The notes beneath the pieces are model-generated. The model was given only the letters and a program-made list of their open reading frames with translations. It did no database searches and was not told the origin of the DNA. The translations under genes and the position numbers were made by a program. 64,000 nucleotides of DNA, from contig CM046447.1 in assembly GCA_025506515.1 (NCBI GenBank), positions 85,804,748 to 85,868,747 of the forward strand, written 5' to 3'. This DNA is from Flaveria trinervia. Lineage: Eukaryota > Streptophyta > Magnoliopsida > Asterales > Asteraceae. Positions 33,620 through 44,653 of this stretch are shown piece after piece (the stretch's first letter is position 1; the number at the start of each line of letters is the position of its first letter).

Positions 33620-34683
33620 ATTATGTCCATTCTCTCAAGCTCCATTTCGTCCACCTGTTCGTAGTCCTCGTCTGCCAGATGGTAGTTTCCAATCTTTCCA
33701 GCAACAAGTTCATCATAGGAATGGACCATTGCTGCTAATAGATCCATGTGCTCTCGAGCTACTTCCACAGTCATATTACCGAGTTCTCGGTCTTCAGTCT
33801 AGTAGCATTTGCTTCAGTTCCAATGTATTAGGTACAAGAAGACCCTGACATTTCTGAACCTGAAGAAGGTGCACGTGTAGGACTCGATGAGCTAGACACA
33901 AATGCAGTCTGGAGGGGTGCTCCAGATGTCTTAGCTTGAGGAGTGGCATTGTATAAAGCTGGATTTTGATTGTACGTAGACTTCTGAGCTCTGTACTTCA
34001 TTCTAAGTGATTCTTCGCGCAACTTAAGAATGAAGTCATTAATATCCAGTTTTGACAGCATTCCATTCTGTCTAAGATTAGACACGAATGAAACCCATTT
34101 TTCAGGCAATCCGTCTGCAAAATTATTAACTTTCTCTTCCATGGTAGTAGCCACCCCATGTGTATGCAGTTCACTCATCAGATGGTAGAATCTATCTATA
34201 ACATCGTCCAAACTCTCGTTTCCCATCGATGAGATTTGTCGAATTCCTTCTTTAACTCCTTAGCCTTGATTGCCTTCAACGAGGCATTCCCGCCGTACCT
34301 CTTCTCTAGCTCATCCCATAGTTTCTTGGACTGCTTATTCCTGAGTACTGGTGGAATATCTCTTTAGGGATAGACTGTGTAATCAATGCATAGACCCTCT
34401 TCTCTGCATTATATTTGACTTTCTGCGCGTCTGTCATCCCTCCTAAGGTTAACTTTACTCCATCGGCTCCCACCGGTGTACTATATCCAATCTCGATGGC
34501 CTCCCATAGATTCGGATCCACTCCATTGAGGTAGATCTCAAAACGTTGTTTCCAGTGGGGAAACTCATCTAACGTTAAAAGCTTTGGTGGTTTATTATGA
34601 TTACCCACCTCACTCTCAAGTAGCAGCAGGTTCTGGATCCTAGAGTCCTTCCCAGCAGTAAAGGCTGACATTTGATCTTCCAT
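33577..34683 (-). pseudogene. Copia gag, N-terminal capsid-like part, copy B
   Basis: Begins at ATG 34683 (MEDQMSAFTAGKDSR). It has LLTLDEFPHWKQRFEIYLNG and WEAIEIGYSTPV, characteristic of copia gag N-termini (DUF4219/UBN2 type). The capsid-like middle appears in other frames: KLWDELEKRYGGNASLKAIK (about 34325-34265), then MGNESLDDVIDRFYHLM and EEKVNNFADGLPEKW (34226-33828), then 33774-33577. There are at least three frame changes over 1.1 kb. Whether they are real or consensus errors cannot be decided here. Confidence 0.78.
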
Positions 34684-35180
34684 TGTAAATAACTTTAAGT
34701 CTAATAAGCAATTTTCACTCGGCCGACTGAAGGGTGCGAATGGACTAGTCGTGCGTATGAACTCTACGACTGGTTCAATTGTGCGGCTGAACTAAGTGAT
34801 TAGCTCAGTCGTGCGAATGAATCTGATGCGTATGAACCGTGCGAATGAATCTGATGCGTATGAACCATGCGACCGAACGGTTCAATCGTACGAACGGAGA
34901 TACGACTATGTCCAATCGTGCGACTGAGCAATGCGAATGAGTCCAGTCGTGCGAATGGCTCACTCGTGCGACTGAAGTTGCTGTTATGCGAAAATTTCAA
35001 GGTTAAACGAGTTTTAGCCGTAAAATTCGAACTTTCACAAGGTTGAATTGCCTAAGTCCGTAGAAACCAAACTTTGATGAGCAGGGAACGTCCAAGATCA
35101 CTTTTGACACAAAAGATTGCGTTTCTAGTGCAAAAACACAAACTTTTTATCAATCTTGATTGAATCACACTTAATCAAGA
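34684..35180 (-). repeat. Copia 5' leader with a dyad array
   Basis: Non-coding leader between primer site and gag. At 34716-34985 it carries CANTCG/TGCGAATG units (ccagtcgtgcgaatggctcactcgtgcgactga and a near-tandem ctgatgcgtatgaaccgtgcgaatgaat repeat at 34823-34875). The array sits in what would be the RNA packaging/leader region. The rest (34986-35180) is unremarkable. Confidence 0.65.
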
Positions 35181-35199
35181 GCCAATGGCTCTGATACCA
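35181..35199 (-). other. Primer binding site (initiator Met tRNA), copia copy B
   Basis: The plus strand reads gccaatggctctgatacca, so the element strand carries TGGTATCAGAGCCATTGGC, complementary to the 3' end of plant initiator methionine tRNA. Two bases separate it from the 5' LTR end at 35202. This fixes the element orientation. Confidence 0.92.
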
Positions 35200-35201
35200 C
35201 T

Positions 35202-35891
35202 TGTTAGGACCTGGTATTTGACCGAAATACCTAGAGATTAACGTGTAAACCAGATCAAATAGTGCGGAATCCTATGTGATTGGCGATCCAATCAGTGAGA
35301 ACACACGAAGAATCAATCAAGAATTGAAACTAACGTTAGAAATCGATTGGGAATCAATCTAATGTGTTCTATGAACTTGGAGAACGAATTGGGAGGTTTC
35401 TGAACGGTTAGGGTACGTCTGGAATCGTTATTAATCGAGAGTCTACGTTTTTCACGAATTGAGTTGTATTTATAGGTTGGTTTATCCAATCGTGCGACTG
35501 AACCATTAGTATGGTTCAGTCGTGCGATTGAACCATGCGATTGATTCATTCGTACGACTGAGTGTTCAGTCGTGCGACTGAGCCAATCTTATCTTTCTAT
35601 GTTACAATCGTACGACTGATCCAGTCAATCGTGTGAAGTTATTCATGCGTATGGTTCATTCGCATGAGCCATTCGCATGAGAACTTCATTATGTTAAGTT
35701 TGAATGTATTAATTAATAAACATTATGTGTAATCATTCAAGCAATCACTAAACTAATTAACCAATTCAATGTCGACTCATTAATGAAACATTAACATTTT
35801 AACTAACAAACATCAATATCATTTCATCAATCATACCAAACAAGATCTATTACATCACATATCATGATCTAGGGACATACATGTATCAACA
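35202..35891 (-). repeat. 5' LTR of copia copy B
   Basis: 690 bp, TGTTAGGACC to GTATCAACA, followed by the GATAT duplication at 35892-35896. Against the 3' LTR it has about ten substitutions, a small insertion (atctttct, near 35590) and a deletion of one dyad unit near 35624. The dyad array lies at 35485-35680. Confidence 0.9.
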
Positions 35892-35896
35892 GATAT

Positions 35897-36126
35897 GGTT
35901 ATCCGAAGTTGGCCTCTTGAATCTATCAAAATCCGACAATTCAAGCTTGATAAGTTTAAAACAACTTCTGTTGATTTCATGTTTATTCGATACTTTGATC
36001 CATCTTAGATCTATTATTACTACATAAACATGTTGTTTAACCATATATCCAGCTAGCTATATTTGAATTTTGATATAACAAAACTGAAAATATATGAAGA
36101 CAAAGAACACTAAAACTTACTTGATA
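35897..36126. other. AT-rich spacer, nothing recognised
   Basis: Host-like DNA right of the copia insertion. No motif or repeat is seen apart from the target duplication at its left edge. Confidence 0.5.
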
Positions 36127-36593
36127 GAAAAGCTTCTTGGATTTTCAAGAGAGCTTCTATGGGTTAAGATTTGTTGATATGAGAGATATAAATTTATAGT
36201 TTGGTGTGAAAAATAATAAAAATAAGACTCCTTATTTATAGTTGAAAAGTTATGATTTTAGATTTCAATCATTATTGATTTTCTTAATATTTTATTAAAA
36301 AATCACAAATTTTAGTAAGGATGGGGATGAAAAAAAATTTTAATGATATTTTAGAGTTAGGATAAATTTTATTTATTATTTGTTAGATTTAGGATAATTA
36401 CTAGTTAAATATTTATTAGCTTATTAGATATATATCACTTAAATAATTAAAATAAAAACATAATATATATACATAATTTTTTAATTATCCATGAATATAT
36501 ATATATCATTATAATTAGATAATTATAAGACTTAATTAATTAATTAAGTCTTTATCCTTTTAATAAAAGTTATATATAACCTTAAGTTACACA

Positions 36594-37110
36594 TCTTATC
36601 TTATCTTATCTTATCTTACTACTTTAATAAAAGGATAAACAGGGGTGCCACGTGTCAGCACCACAATCATTCTTATCAATTTTTTCTCGCATCTCTCTCC
36701 TATTAATAATTATCTTAATTACTAATAAAATTATTTTAATACATTTTATATATAATAAATTAAGAAAGAAATTTATTTATTAAGGTTATTTCTAAATAAA
36801 TTGATATTTTTAATAAGTCTAACTTTTTAAAACAAAAAACAATATCATATATTAAAATATATGATATGTTTTTAAGAAATTTAAAAAGTTGATTTATCAC
36901 TGTTTAATTATTTTTATACGGTTTGTTTTAGAATAAAATGTTTATTTAAAAAAAATTAAAATTTGATATCGCTGTTTTATTATTTATAGTTTTTCTGATA
37001 CGTAATTTCAATCATATCATATCTTAAAATATTATTATATAATTAATAAATTTATTATATCAATATTTTATTTATTTAACCCGTGTAATACACGGGTTTA
37101 CTAAAACTAG
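36594..37110 (+). mobile_element. Non-autonomous Helitron
   Basis: Starts TC (TCTTATCTTATCTTATC) and ends CTAG, with a perfect 7-bp hairpin CCCGTGT-AAT-ACACGGG at 37080-37096, ten bases before CTAG (37107-37110). Host A precedes and host T follows, the usual AT target. The second tandem unit retains an uninterrupted version of the site (acacatatataaatatctg, near 37650), so the insertion borders are independently confirmed. No Rep/helicase coding capacity. Confidence 0.82.
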
Positions 37111-37467
37111 TATGTAAATATTTGTTTTTATACTAAATAGGAAAAGCTTCTTGATCTTCAAGAGGACTTCTATGGGTTAAGATCTATTGATATAAGAGCT
37201 CTAGATTTAGATTTAGAGTTTGATATTAAAAATAATAAAAATAAGACCCCCTATTTATAGTTGAAAAATTAGAGTCTTAGGCTTAAATTAGGATTGACTT
37301 TTTAATAGTTTATTAATAAGAATCACATATTTTAGTAAGGATGGGGATGAACAAATTTTTTAATGATATTTTAGAGTTACGATAAATTTAATTTATCATT
37401 TGTTAGATTTTGGATAATTACTAGTTAAATATTTATTAGGTTATTAGATATATATCACTTAAATGAT

Positions 37468-37469
<2 letters not shown>

Positions 37470-37524
<55 letters not shown>
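37470..37524. repeat. AT dinucleotide microsatellite
   Basis: About 27 uninterrupted AT units inside the second roughly 500-bp repeat. The first unit has only a short ATATAT run at this place. Confidence 0.9.
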
Positions 37525-37527
<3 letters not shown>

Positions 37528-37663
37528 AATGCAAATAGTTTTTAGTTATCCATGAATATATATCATAATGTTTAGATAACTATAAGACTTAATTTAATTA
37601 ATTAAATTTTTATCATTTTAATAAGAGTTACATATGTAACCATAAGTTACACATATATAAATA

Positions 37664-38685
37664 TCTGCCCTTATAGTTATATATGTTTCGCTTATGTTGT
37701 AATTTAGCATTGTTTTAGACTTTGGTTAATGCTAGGACACTTCCAAGTTATTGTTTATAGCAAGACATAGTATTTATACACATGTTATCATAGAATTACA
37801 CTAATATTTAATAGCTTCACAATGAAAACACTATAATAATCAAAGAGTTAAGCATGAAAATCCAAGGATGTTACAATCTTCATTTGTTCAGGTTTAAATT
37901 AAAAAATATATGTAATGGCTTAAAATACTAAGGTTGAAATTTATTCAAACACACTTTGAACATTAAAAAACAATAATTTATAAATTAAGTGATAAAAATA
38001 CAATTATTGTTTATAAATGTCAAAATAAAAATTTACAATCACTTGTTAGTATAACAATTATTTATGTATTTATAAAATTAAATCTACTGAATATTTGAAA
38101 TTAATGTGATTTAAAAATCATAAATAAAGATTTGACATTTAAATATGCATTTAAATTTAGAAAGTGTATACCTAAGTAATGCATTGAAATTAAAAATATG
38201 AAAAATAATTATAAATCTTGATACGTTTGACATGCTACGATTGATTAGTGAGATGATATGGATTGATATGGCGATAACATATGACAAATCATATGTGAAT
38301 TCTATCTATAAAAATATAACATGTGACTATAGTTATTATTTTAACATTAGTTATAGATATAGCATAATAGTGTACAATGACGTTAAAAGCTTTTATGCTA
38401 TAGGTTTAGACTATGCTCTTTGCTAAATATCAATGACCCAAACATTATATGCCTCAATATTATTTTGAGCAAACAGAAAAAGTAAACATTTAAGCAAATT
38501 ACCTGATGTTTACTTTATAACCCTACGTTCAAGATATCTGTTTTCTTGTTAAAGAAATGGTTAGTAAATATGGGATGAGTAAGAAACGCTTAATTGATTT
38601 GCTTAGAGGGTACATTTATGGTACTTTTATTAAATTAATTGATTTCAGCTTTTAAAAAAGGTCATAATAAAAAGACACCCATCCA
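37664..38685. other. AT-rich spacer
   Basis: No gene, terminal repeat or RNA seen. An open frame at 38232-38426 has no recognisable motif and lies in very AT-rich sequence. Confidence 0.5.
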
Positions 38686-38975
38686 TATAAATCGACACCT
38701 TCCTATACGTCGCGTATGAGTCTATACGTCGCGTATGAGTCTATACGACACCTATAGGGTCGAATACACTGAAAACGAGGAAAATTCAGAGGGGTTGTGT
38801 GAGAGCTATATGCCCCATATAACCTTATACGACCCCTTATACGACACATATAGGGTTACACGAAACGGATAACAAATTTCAACACTAACTACGAAGAAAA
38901 ATACAAAGAACTGTCAGAGGGGTTATACAATAGGACTATACGACCCCAAACGCGTATGAAATATTCAACCCATAT
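38686..38975. repeat. Cluster of TATACG-containing short repeats
   Basis: ctatacgtcgcgtatgagt occurs twice in tandem (about 38702-38740), followed by ctatacgacacctatagggt, ttatacgaccccttatacgacacatataggg, actatacgacccc and acgcgtatg. Many units pair as TATACG/CGTATG inverted halves. The logic resembles the CANTCG dyads of the LTRs but the sequence differs. No terminal structure identifies the host element. Confidence 0.55.
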
Positions 38976-39268
38976 AAAATATTTAAAATGTTAAAATATT
39001 AAGTTGTCTATTTAAATACTTTCAAAAAAAAGTTTAATTGATTAGTTAATAATTCTGTTATCACAATAAATGAAACACTGCACAAGTGGAATAATGATCT
39101 ACTAGCAAAGTTTTGACTTTTGACTGTGCGGTACAGTGGTAACAAATAATACCTAACATTATTCATATTATGGTGAAAATTTTATGGTTAGTTGGGGATG
39201 AAGTAATATCATTTCAAAACATACTTTCAAATTGATAGAATAAGCTTTTTGATATACACTAGTAGATG

Positions 39269-39276
39269 TACCTGAG
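39269..39276. other. Target-site duplication of the hAT element, left copy
   Basis: TACCTGAG touches the left terminus and recurs exactly at 42611-42618. Eight bases is the hAT hallmark. Confidence 0.9.
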
Positions 39277-39464
39277 CAGGGGCGGACCTACGCTTTAGTG
39301 AACGGGGTCAAGTGACCCCATTGAATTTTGAACTCGTAGTGTAACGTATAATACCGAATTTTTAGTGAACCCATAGTTTTACAGGAGGTGAACCCATTAA
39401 TATATTAAAGTTCAAAACATAACACAAATAGAATCACTAGTCCACTGGTCACGCGCGAATTTCT

Positions 39465-39535
39465 TAGCTTGCTGGTGGAGTTATGGTCGCAGGTTCGAAA
39501 CCTGCAAGCTGCACTTGCAGCAACCTTTTTTTTTC
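39465..39535 (+). promoter_or_regulatory. tRNA-like segment with internal polymerase III promoter boxes
   Basis: A perfect T-arm-like hairpin gcagg-ttcgaaa-cctgc spans 39489-39505 and contains the box B consensus GGTTCGAAACC (39492-39502). A box A-like TAGCTTGCTGG lies at 39465-39475 and a T-run follows near 39525. No complete cloverleaf or acceptor stem can be drawn, so it is not called a tRNA gene. It may be a tRNA- or SINE-derived piece in the 5' region of the hAT element. Confidence 0.4.
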
Positions 39536-39589
39536 CTTTTTATTTATGTAAATTTACTAAAATAACCTTATTCTAATAACAAAACCCTA

Positions 39590-39800
39590 GCCCCATTCTT
39601 TTTCCCCCATCCCAATCGACCTGCTGGCCTGCTGCAGTGCTGCCCCTTCCATCGGACCATCGGGTTCGACTTGCTCGGCCCTTCCATTCGGGTTCGACCT
39701 GCTGCTCGGCGGCGCCGGCTCGGCCTGCTCCCCTTCCATTCGACCTGCTGGCCTGCTGTCCCTTCCATCGGACCATCGCTGCTTGTTGCTTCGTGGTTCA
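39590..39800 (+). promoter_or_regulatory. GC-rich repeated 5' region of the hAT transposase gene, with a probable 5'UTR intron after it
   Basis: Repeats of cttccatcggaccatcg, ttcgacctgctgg and ctgctcggc make a GC-rich block in AT-rich surroundings, just upstream of the transposase. A likely intron follows: donor AAAAG|GTTAGTTT near 39826 and acceptor TTTTAG|GAATATGG near 40094, ending right before the ATG at 40099. Promoter function is inferred from position. Confidence 0.45.
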
Positions 39801-40098
39801 CCGTTCACCATTGATTCTTGAAAAGGTTAGTTTTCTTACTTGTTTATTCAAAATTCAAAATCTTTAACGTTTTCATTGTTAGACTTAACTTCTTTTAGTT
39901 AATTTGTTTGTTAATTTGTGTAATTAGAATTTAGAAATCTAGAATTTAATTTTTTTTGTTAATTTAGGTGTTTAGAAGTCTAAAATCTATATTTTGTTTG
40001 ATATAATTTGGGTATTTCAATATTTCATAATATTAGTAATTTAGTTCATGACAATTCATAATATGTTATATGTGTGATGCATTGAACATTTTAGGAAT

Positions 40099-42421
40099 AT
40101 GGATCGCTTTGTTGTGAAAAGAAAACCATCAAATGTTGCTTCTTCATCTAGTAATAGTATTCCGGTAAGAATTGATTTATATGATCTTCCATGGGATCCT
40201 TCTGAACGAAAGCCAATATCATCATATCACCCTAATCAAAAAGATGAAATTAGAAGAGCTTACTTGCTTAGAGGTCCATGTCAACCTATTGGGCATGAAT
40301 TTCCACAACGAGATTTTAGTGGAAAATCTAGACGATTTCGTCCCGAGTGGTTTAAACAATATGGAAACTGGCTAGAATATAGTGTGAAAACGGATAGAGC
40401 ATATTGTTTGTTTTGTTATTTGTTTAAGGAAATTGGTCAAAAAGATGCATTTGTGAATGAAGGTTTTAATGGTTGGAACAAAACTGAAAGATTTACCAAA
40501 CATGTTGGTGATGTTAATAGTCTTCACAACAAAGCATATAAAAAAGGTGAGAACTTGCTTAAACAAGAACAATCAATACATGTTGCCTTTGAAAAACAAA
40601 GTGAGAAGCAAAAAAGAGAGTATAGAATCCGATTAAGTACTTCTGTTCTTCTTGCAAAAGCGTTATTAAATGGTGGGTTGTCTTTTCGTGCTCACGATGA
40701 ATCTGAGACTTCACTTTATAGAGGACACTTTATTGAGTTTTTAAAGTTGTTTGGGCAGTTAAATGAAGAAATTGGTAAAGTGATCTTAGGGAATGCTCCA
40801 GGAAATAGTCAAATGACATCTCCACGGATACAAAAAGAAATTTGTAATTGTTTTGCACAAGAGGTATTAAAGCGGATTTTTGAAGAACTTGATGATGATG
40901 TTTTTGCTATATTAGTTGATGAGTCGAGAGATGTATCTAAAAAGGAACAAATGGCTGTGGTTTTAAGATTTGTTGATAAATTAGGACTTGTTAAAGAAGA
41001 TTTATTGGTCTTGTTCATGTCATGGAAACAACTTCATTGTCTCTTAAGTCGGCTATTGATGAACTATTTGCTAGATACAATTTAAGCTTGACTAGAGTTA
41101 GAGGCCAAGGATATGATGGTGCAAGCAATATGTCCGGTGAGTTTAATGGTTTGAAAGCACTAATTTTAAAGGAAAACTCATCGGCTTATTTCGTACATTG
41201 TTTTGCCCACCAACTCCAATTAGTTGTTGTCGCCCTTGCAAACAAACATGTGGAGATTTATAAATTTTTTGATGGAGTGTCAACTTTGACAAATGTGGTT
41301 TGTGCATCTTGCAAACGAATAGATATGATTCGAGAGAGTCAAAAGGAAAGAGTGAAAGAACAAATAGGTTGTTTAGAAGTTGAAAGTGGAAGTGGGAAGA
41401 ATCAAGAAATCTCACTTGCAAGAGCCGGAGACACACGTTGGAGTTCTCACCATAAGACACTTGTTCGTTTACTCGAATTATATCCAGTTATTATTGACGT
41501 GCTTGAACATATTGAAAATTCAGGAGTTGTTAATGCTAGCCAAAAACAAGCACGCGGAATCCAAATATATATGAAAACTTTTGATTTTGTGTATTATTTA
41601 CATTTGATGAAACACATTTTGGGGATTACTAATATTTGTGTGTAGCTCTTCAAAGAAAGGATCAAGACATATTAAATGCAATCGGAATGATTAAAGCGAC
41701 AAAAGAAGAACTACAAACGTATAGACTTGATGGTTTTAATTCCCTTTTAGAAGATGTCACATCATTTTGTCAAAAGCATGACATTGAGGTGGTTGATATG
41801 GGAGAAGATTACATTGACCCGAAATATCGAAGAAGAAAGACTAACATCACCAATAGACATTATTACGAGTTTGATAACTTTAATACGGTTTTAGATATGC
41901 AAATCCAAGAGCTTAGTAACCGTTTTAACGAGGTGACCACAGAACTACTTACTTGTATGAGTTCTTTGAGCCCATCTAACAATTTTTGTTACTTCGATAT
42001 TCCAAAAATACTAAGATTGGCGGAAATGTATCCATATGATTTTGATTATGAAGAAAAAGACAAGCTTAAATATGAACTTGGGATATACATTAGAAGCATC
42101 AAAGAATATACAAGGTTTGCTGACGTTAATGATATATCTACTCTTGTAAAAAAAATGGTGGAGACAAGAAGACATATTGATTATCCTTTAGTTTATCATA
42201 TGTTGAAGTTATCACTTGTCTTACCCGTTGCAACGGCAAGTGTTGAGAGATGTTTTTCTTCAATGAAGCATGTGAAGACAGATTTGCGCAATCGCATGGG
42301 TGATGAATATATGAACGACTCGTGTATTTGTTACATTGAAAAGGAGCTCTTTGCAAAGGTGTCGATTGAAGATGTAATGGAACGGTTTCAAAAAATGAAG
42401 ACGCGTAGAGAACAACTATAA
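40099..42421 (+). pseudogene. hAT transposase with TTF-type zinc finger and hAT dimerisation domain, two frame breaks
   Basis: It begins MDRFVVKRKPSNVASSSS at 40099. Residues about 80-115 form the TTF-type finger (RFRPEWFKQYGNWLEYS, AYCLFCYLF), then a DUF4371-like region. Catalytic-core landmarks are FAILVDESRDVSKKEQM, GQGYDGASNMSGEF, YFVHCFAHQLQLV and AGDTRWSSHH. The C-terminal dimerisation domain has KLSLVLPVATASVERCFSSM (about 42210-42265), and it ends RREQL at 42419. The frame changes near 41010 (first frame runs on to 41085, second is read from 41022) and near 41636. Each change is one base, so together the parts cover a full-length transposase of about 770 residues. It would cut and paste the element via its CAGGGGCGG ends. 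If the shifts are consensus errors it could be intact. Confidence 0.9.
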
Positions 42422-42618
42422 AATGTAAGTTTTATTTGATTTTTTTAATATTATATTTTTGTTAACATTTTCTATGCAATTTAATTATATTCCGAACCGA
42501 CCCGACCCGACTTGACCCGACAACTCAAAAATTTTTATATTATCTTCTAACAAAACGAAAAACATAAAAAATAGTGACCCCATGGAAAAAAATTTCTGGT
42601 TCCGCCACTGTACCTGAG

Positions 42619-42819
42619 TTTGAAAATGAAATCTGATTTTAAATAGAATTTATGTTAGATCATTATTTGGAAAAATATTAGATATCAAAGGTTATTAAAA
42701 AAGGTAAATTGAAAATAAAAAAGCTAACAATATACAAGATAGATCATGGCTTACCTATATTTGTTTTCCAATTTCAAGTTCCGCACACAAATAGAAATAA
42801 TAATTAGGGTGTTGTTATG
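42619..42819. other. Short AT-rich spacer
   Basis: Between the hAT target duplication and the next inverted-repeat element; nothing recognised. Confidence 0.5.
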
Positions 42820-43124
42820 ATAGAAAGTGAAAAAAAAACTAAAAAGAGTGAGAAAATTTATTATCTATTAGATTTTGTTCAAAAAATTCGATTGCATAAT
42901 GGTAAACAATTGAAAATATAGATCCAGTGGCTAAGGGTAGTTTAGTCTTAACTACATTTTCAAGTTACACTTTTATTTTTAAACGGTCGTAACTTTACAT
43001 ACAACATTAATTTTTTAAAAAAATTACACAATAAAAACGGACGCTTTTTTAATCTTTAAAACACCTACAATTTTGATTCATAAAAACGAGGTTTTTTTTC
43101 ATTTTATTTCAGCTACTTGTGAAA

Positions 43125-44115
43125 TATTCGTTAGTTTATTGTGTAATATTTATCATATCATTGTGTCTAATGTTGACCATTTTGTTATGCATTGTGTTTT
43201 AAAAAATAATCAAATAATACGATGCTAAAAATGTAATTATGTTACGCTTTCCAATTTATTATTTAATCCTGGTCGAGTTATTGTGTAATTTTCATCAACT
43301 AGCTCATTGTATATATTGTTAATCATCGAGTCTAGTGCAAAAAATCATGTTACCTATTGTGCCTAATGTTAACCATTGTCTTTTGTAAAATTGTGATTTT
43401 CAGATAACACAATGTTAAATATGTAATTTTTTTACTTTTTTTTCCAGTTCATTATGTAATCCTGATCAGCTAATTTTGTAATTTTCGTTAAACAGCTCAT
43501 TGTTTCTATTGCTAATTGTCGAGTCTAGTGGTGTTTATTGTGTTACCTATTATATCTAATATTGACTATTGTGTTATGAATTGAGTTTTTTAAAATGATG
43601 ATATTAAATAACACAATGTTAAAAATAAAATTTTTATGTTTTTTTTCCAATCATTGTGTAATCATGATTAGGTCATTGCGTACTACTCATTAAGCAGCTC
43701 ATTATGTTTATTGCTAATCAACAAGTCTAATGTTGGTCATCATGTTATCTATTGTGTATAATGTTGACTATTGCATTATGCATTGTGTTTTTTAAAAAGG
43801 TGATTTTCAAATGTCTCACTACCGAAATTTAAATTTTTTACATTTTTTTTCAATTGATTGGTAATCTTGGTTAGGTTATTTTTGTAATTATCATCAAGAA
43901 ACTCATTGTGTTTATTGGTAATCATCGAATGCCATTATGTTAGCTATTGTGTCTAATTTTAATCTTTGTGTTATGGATTATGTTTTTTAAAATGATGATT
44001 TTTGAATAACACAACGATGAGAAATGTAAACTTTCAATGTTTCACGTTTATTATGTATTTCTCATAAGATAATTGTGTAATCTTCATCAATTTAGAATAT
44101 TACACAATGATCTAA
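43125..44115. repeat. Tandem array of about five diverged units of roughly 200 bp
   Basis: The marker aatcatcgagtctagtg and its variants start at 43321, 43514, 43716 and 43920, giving spacings of 193, 202 and 204 bp. An earlier unit is recognisable from about 43125. Each unit repeats the same order of phrases: cattgtgt.aatcttgat, gtaattttcatcaa, ctcattgtgttta, gttacctattgtgtctaatgttgac and aacacaatg. It is AT-rich and non-coding. Confidence 0.75.
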
Positions 44116-44250
44116 CGAAATTATACAATAAGTTAGAAAAACATGAAAAAACTTTGTATTTTTATATCAACACTATACGTGTTTTAAATATTAAAAACAT
44201 TCATTTTTATGATGTATTTTTTTAAAAAATAATATCGTATGTGAAAGTCA

Positions 44251-44653
44251 CTGTTTTTGTGACTGGATCGGACCGGCCGGTCCGACGGGGGATCGGTCCG
44301 ATGGCTGGTCCGGTTCGCTACGATTTGTTTTTGAGGGTTCGAACCGGCCGGTTCTTCCCGAACCGGTGGTTGGACCGGGAAACCGGACCGGTTCGGACTG
44401 GTTTTTGATTTTTTTTTATTTTAATGGGTAAAAACGAATTGTTAAACCATAAATTAATGTGTTTGATATACAAATATAGTTAAGTTTTATATATAACTAT
44501 AATATATATATATATATAAATCATATATAAATTACTTATATTTTACTACATATATAAATATAATTAAAATATAGTTAAATCCGGTCTAACCGGTCCGACC
44601 ACCAAACTAGTAAGGCGTCCAGTTCGACGTCCGATCCGGTTCTGAAAACATTG
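44251..44653. mobile_element. GC-ended MITE nested in the TIR element
   Basis: GTGAAAGTCA occurs on both sides (44241-44250 and 44654-44663), a 9-10-bp target duplication that fits a Mutator-type MITE. The ends are inverted: CTGTTTTTGTGACTGGATCGG on the left and CAATGTTTTCAGAACCGGATCGG as complement of the right. The termini are packed with CCGGTCCG/CCGGTT palindromes, while the centre (44400-44590) is AT-rich with an AT microsatellite. Non-coding. Confidence 0.8.

Larger units (their letters stand above)
21859..35891 (-). mobile_element. Complete Ty1-copia retrotransposon copy B (about 14 kb, Sirevirus-like candidate)
   Basis: Minus strand, bounded by LTRs (21859-22564 and 35202-35891) and a perfect GATAT duplication (21854-21858, 35892-35896). 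In element order: 5' LTR, initiator-Met-tRNA primer site, leader with a dyad array, gag, protease, integrase, RT, RNase H, 1.6 kb non-coding, dyad arrays, an extra ORF, polypurine tract, 3' LTR. Integrase before RT makes it copia. The size, long gag with coiled coil and two knuckle positions, extra ORF in the env position and palindromic LTR motifs resemble the Sirevirus lineage; this placement is inference. The LTRs differ by about ten substitutions plus several small indels (counted by eye), so the insertion is not brand new. Confidence 0.9.
36127..37663. repeat. Tandem dimer of a roughly 500-bp unit, first copy split by a Helitron
   Basis: Unit 1 (36127-36593, resuming 37111-37138) and unit 2 (37141-37663) share long blocks such as aaaagcttcttg, cttctatgggttaagat, agtaaggatggggatga and gataattactagttaaatatttatta. 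The order is the same throughout. Unit 2 contains an expanded AT microsatellite. Neither unit codes for anything recognisable, and I cannot assign them to an LTR. Confidence 0.7.
39277..42610 (+). mobile_element. Complete hAT-superfamily DNA transposon
   Basis: 3.33 kb with terminal inverted repeats CAGGGGCGGACC (left) and CAGTGGCGGAACC (complement of the right end) and a perfect 8-bp duplication. A palindrome ggggtcaagtgacccc lies at 39304-39319 near the left end, and a gtgacccca motif recurs near the right end, as expected for subterminal binding sites. It encodes one transposase with a TTF-type zinc finger. Perfect target duplication and only two apparent frame breaks suggest a fairly young copy. 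Confidence 0.92.

Noticed and set aside
37141..37663. The two roughly 500-bp direct repeats as LTRs of a small retroelement
   Set aside because: Without the Helitron they lie head-to-tail with almost no internal sequence, primer site or purine tract.
39465..39535. True tRNA gene
   Set aside because: Only a T-arm and loose A box are present; no acceptor or anticodon stem can be drawn.
39568..39811. Three minus-strand Gly/Arg/Ser-rich frames in the hAT 5' region
   Set aside because: GC-rich repeats open all frames; no conserved motif, and opposite to the transposase.
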